In this document: positions 5,980 to 7,542 of the stretch, piece after piece
Position numbering within the stretch: the first letter of the stretch is position 1
How the letters are laid out: each line of letters opens with the position of its first letter
Assembly (NCBI GenBank): GCA_020063525.1
Contig: JAGUUJ010000001.1
Span: forward strand, 1 to 7,542
Direction: 5' to 3'
DNA length: 7,542 nt
DNA from: Candidatus Omnitrophota bacterium
GTDB taxonomy: Bacteria > Omnitrophota > Gorgyraeia > Gygaellales > Profunditerraquicolaceae
Program-made: the position numbers and the translations under genes
Notes under the pieces: model-generated
What the model saw: the letters and a program-made list of their open reading frames with translations, nothing else
The model's database searches: none
Told to the model about the DNA's origin: nothing

Positions 5980-7542
5980 GGGCCCATTTGACTATAGCGT
6001 CCCCGCGCACCTTTACAAAAAGATAAAAGAGGGCATGCGGGTATGGATTCAATTCCGCGACAAGAGGAAGTTGGGATATGTGGTAAAACTTACCCGAGAG
6101 ACAAATATTGAACACGTTAAACCAATATTAGAGATAATCGATGATTCACCTATACTAGATAAAAATATGCTTTTACTCACCAGGGAGCTATCAGATTATT
6201 ATGGTTGTTCTTGGGGAGAGGCAATTGAGACAGCATTGCCGGAAGGTTTAAGAAAAGGTAAAGAAGTGCAGGGACTGTCCCCGTCAGGGCTAATCCGAAG
6301 CAATTCAAAGGGGACTGTCCCTGATGTTACTTTAATTCACGATTTAGATAAAGGTGCAAGGTGGGATATTTATCTTGAGTCAATAAAAGATACTATAAAT
6401 AGCAATAGGTCAGTAATAGTTTTATTACCCGATATAAATTCACTTTTAAAAGCCAAGGAAACAATCGCTGCCTCATTAGGTATTTCGCCCGGGATTTTAT
6501 ATAGGAAGCAGCCCAAAGAATTAGAGGAGTGGCAAAAAGTGAAAGAGTCTAAATTTAATATTGTAATCGGTACTCGCTCCGGCATCTTTGCGCCGGTTAG
6601 TTGCCTGGGTCTCGTAATCATAGACGAAGAGCAAGACACCGTTTATAAGCAGGACCAGGTACCCCATTACCATGCCAGGGAAGTTGCTTTTATGCGAATA
6701 GCAATTGAGAAAGCGAAACTTATATTGGGTAGCGTCTCACCGTCTTTAGAAAGCTTTTATTTAGCTAAAAAAGGTAAAATCAATCCCTCGTCTACGCTCG
6801 GGATTGATGCTGAGCGGAGTCGAAGCATCAAATATACGCTTTTACCTGAAATTAGAGATTACCCTCAGATAAAAATTATTGATATGCGGCAGGAGCAGCG
6901 TTATTTCAAACAAAGGAATATAATTTTATCCAAGTATTTACAGGATTGCATTATCCAGGCAATAGACACCAAAGGTAAGATACTTTTATTCTTAAACAGG
7001 CGCGGTTTTGCCACTTTTGCCTCTTGCCGTAATTGCGGCATGGTCCTTAAGTGCCCGCGCTGTAATGTTAATTTAGTATATCATTTTGAAGATAATATAT
7101 TAAATTGCCGTTACTGTAATTTTAAAATGCCCCCACCCCGGATCTGCCCTAATTGCAATTCTGCTTATATACGATACCTGGGAACAGGCACAGAAAAGAT
7201 AGAAAGTGAATTATCTAGGATTTTTCCACAGGCAAGAATCAGAAGATTAGATAATCTGCAGAATGTGGATATTGAGGATTCGGATATATTTATTTCTACC
7301 GCATCGATAATTAAAAAAACAAATTATAACTTTGATCTTATCGGCATTCTATCTATAGATAATTCTTTAAACCGTATTGACTTTCGCTCAACCGAGAAGA
7401 CATTTGGTTTATTGGTTGGGCTGCTTGCGCTGACTGAGAAAAAAGTAATAATTCAGACTAGTTTACCCAAACATTATTGTTTCCGCGCGTTAGAAAACAA
7501 AGACATTAGTATGTTTTACGATGAAGAATTAAAGCAAAGAAA
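5942..7542 (+). CDS. priA: PriA-like primosomal protein N' with degenerate helicase motifs (3' end outside window)
   Basis: 533 codons open to the window edge, without a stop. PriA recognises stalled forks and reloads the replicative helicase. The N-terminal DNA-3'-end-binding domain (about 1-107) is recognisable: AKVVLGLPVEGPFDYSVP, then LSDYYGCSWGEAIETALPEG (83-102). Helicase lobe 1 keeps GTRSGIFAP (210-218), the motif II DEEQD (228-232), and GSVSPSLES (263-271). Lobe 2 keeps LLFLNRRGFA (348-357) and the zinc module with eight cysteines (C362, C365, C371, C374, C389, C392, C402, C405), then YLGTGTEKIESEL. Lost elements: Walker A, where the family's HGVTGSGKTEVYL aligns with HDLDKGARWDIYL (133-145), replacing the essential Lys-Thr by Arg-Trp; motif V (452-463); and motif VI, where QVAGRAGR aligns with GLLALTEK (493-500). 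The winged-helix segment expected between 107 and 128 is absent, with repeat-derived residues there instead. A helicase-dead restart scaffold, as suggested for actinobacterial PriA, is the most likely reading. Confidence 0.85.
   Translation, partial: MLYAKVVLGLPVEGPFDYSVPAHLYKKIKEGMRVWIQFRDKRKLGYVVKLTRETNIEHVKPILEIIDDSPILDKNMLLLTRELSDYYGCSWGEAIETALPEGLRKGKEVQGLSPSGLIRSNSKGTVPDVTLIHDLDKGARWDIYLESIKDTINSNRSVIVLLPDINSLLKAKETIAASLGISPGILYRKQPKELEEWQKVKESKFNIVIGTRSGIFAPVSCLGLVIIDEEQDTVYKQDQVPHYHAREVAFMRIAIEKAKLILGSVSPSLESFYLAKKGKINPSSTLGIDAERSRSIKYTLLPEIRDYPQIKIIDMRQEQRYFKQRNIILSKYLQDCIIQAIDTKGKILLFLNRRGFATFASCRNCGMVLKCPRCNVNLVYHFEDNILNCRYCNFKMPPPRICPNCNSAYIRYLGTGTEKIESELSRIFPQARIRRLDNLQNVDIEDSDIFISTASIIKKTNYNFDLIGILSIDNSLNRIDFRSTEKTFGLLVGLLALTEKKVIIQTSLPKHYCFRALENKDISMFYDEELKQR
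6269..6323. repeat. 55-bp inverted-repeat element in frame inside the PriA-like gene
   Basis: CAGGGACTGTCCCC (6269-6282) and GGGGACTGTCCCTG (6310-6323) are reverse complements at 13 of 14 positions (the centre differs), and each contains the near-palindrome GGGACTGTCCC. They enclose a 27-bp middle. The element encodes residues 110 to about 127 (QGLSPSGLIRSNSKGTVP), a low-similarity stretch between the N-terminal and helicase parts. The GC-rich palindromes contrast with the AT-rich surroundings, which suggests an inserted dispersed repeat kept in frame. I recall GGGAC(A/T)GTCCC-type repeats in several candidate-phylum genomes; genome copy number here is unknown. Confidence 0.7.
6782..6829. repeat. 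Tandem pair of short palindromic repeats in frame inside the PriA-like gene
   Basis: Two hairpin-forming units abut. Unit 1 has arms AATCCC (6782-6787) and GGGATT (6800-6805) around a CGTCTACG-containing loop. Unit 2 has arms GATGCT (6806-6811) and AGCATC (6824-6829) around GAGCGGAGTCGA. The TGAGCGGAGTCGAAG core and the CTCGTCTACGCTCGGG-like core are familiar as widespread dispersed intragenic palindromes in many bacterial genomes. Together they encode about residues 281-296 of the PriA-like protein (NPSSTLGIDAERSRSI), a loop between motif III and the IDMR strand (313-316), where extra residues can be tolerated. No frame is lost. Confidence 0.72.

Noticed and set aside
5169..5987. Two minus-strand open frames opposite the GT28-type gene
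   Set aside because: Both are antisense shadows of a gene with clear catalytic motifs on the plus strand.
6271..6321. GGGACTGTCCC copies as a repressor operator or CRISPR repeat pair
   Set aside because: They lie deep inside a coding region, only two copies occur, in inverted orientation, and there is no spacer periodicity.
6370..6639. Minus-strand open frame opposite the PriA-like gene
   Set aside because: The plus strand encodes conserved PriA segments (GTRSGIFAP, DEEQD) here, so the antisense frame is incidental.
5942..7542. PriA-like gene as a frameshifted pseudogene
   Set aside because: Reading from 5942 I find no stop codon to the window end, and conserved blocks before and after the altered motifs stay in one frame. 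The changes are substitutions and in-frame length differences, not frameshifts.

Overview
The window is a tightly packed, all-plus-strand stretch of a bacterial chromosome. It holds seven complete or nearly complete genes and one gene tail, and I find no RNA genes, tRNAs, CRISPR arrays or insertion sequences. The DNA is AT-rich. The gene set (GT9 heptosyltransferase, GmhB, WaaE-like GT2) implies a diderm that makes a heptose-containing lipopolysaccharide. The overall style, with compact sugar operons, start/stop overlaps and short GC-rich palindromes dropped into AT-rich genes, reminds me of uncultivated lineages such as Omnitrophota. That placement is an impression, not a demonstration.

Layout: 1-267 is the C-terminal end of a mannose-1-phosphate guanylyltransferase. 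It overlaps a GT9 glycosyltransferase (264-1337). Next come a DegT/DnrJ/EryC1 sugar aminotransferase (1357-2469), a 54-bp gap filled by a palindromic element, and a WaaE/KdtX-like GT2 glycosyltransferase (2524-3276). These are followed by a CDP-paratose 2-epimerase-like SDR (3280-4326), a GmhB-type heptose-bisphosphate phosphatase (4304-4864), a MurG/MGDG-synthase-like glycosyltransferase (4864-5979), and a PriA homologue (5942 to the window edge). Gaps range from 54 bp down to overlaps of 1, 4, 23 and 38 bp, so the whole stretch could be one polycistronic unit. No internal promoter or intrinsic terminator is evident.

How the genes fit together: the first seven genes serve the envelope. They cover nucleotide-sugar supply (GDP-mannose, an aminated deoxysugar, an epimerised CDP- or NDP-sugar), the ADP-heptose precursor step (GmhB), and three glycosyltransferases that would place sugars on the LPS core or on a membrane glycolipid. 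The last gene encodes a replication-restart protein family member and is translationally overlapped with the glycolipid transferase.

The most unusual object is the PriA homologue. It keeps the N-terminal fold, motif II, motif IV and all eight zinc-ligand cysteines. However, the Walker A lysine/threonine, motif V and the motif VI arginines are replaced, and the winged-helix region seems to be missing. It looks like a helicase-dead, still-coding PriA scaffold. It also carries two in-frame insertions of palindromic repeat DNA. A third palindromic element (2470-2528) supplies the ribosome-binding region and GTG start of the GT2 gene and can form two mutually exclusive hairpins.
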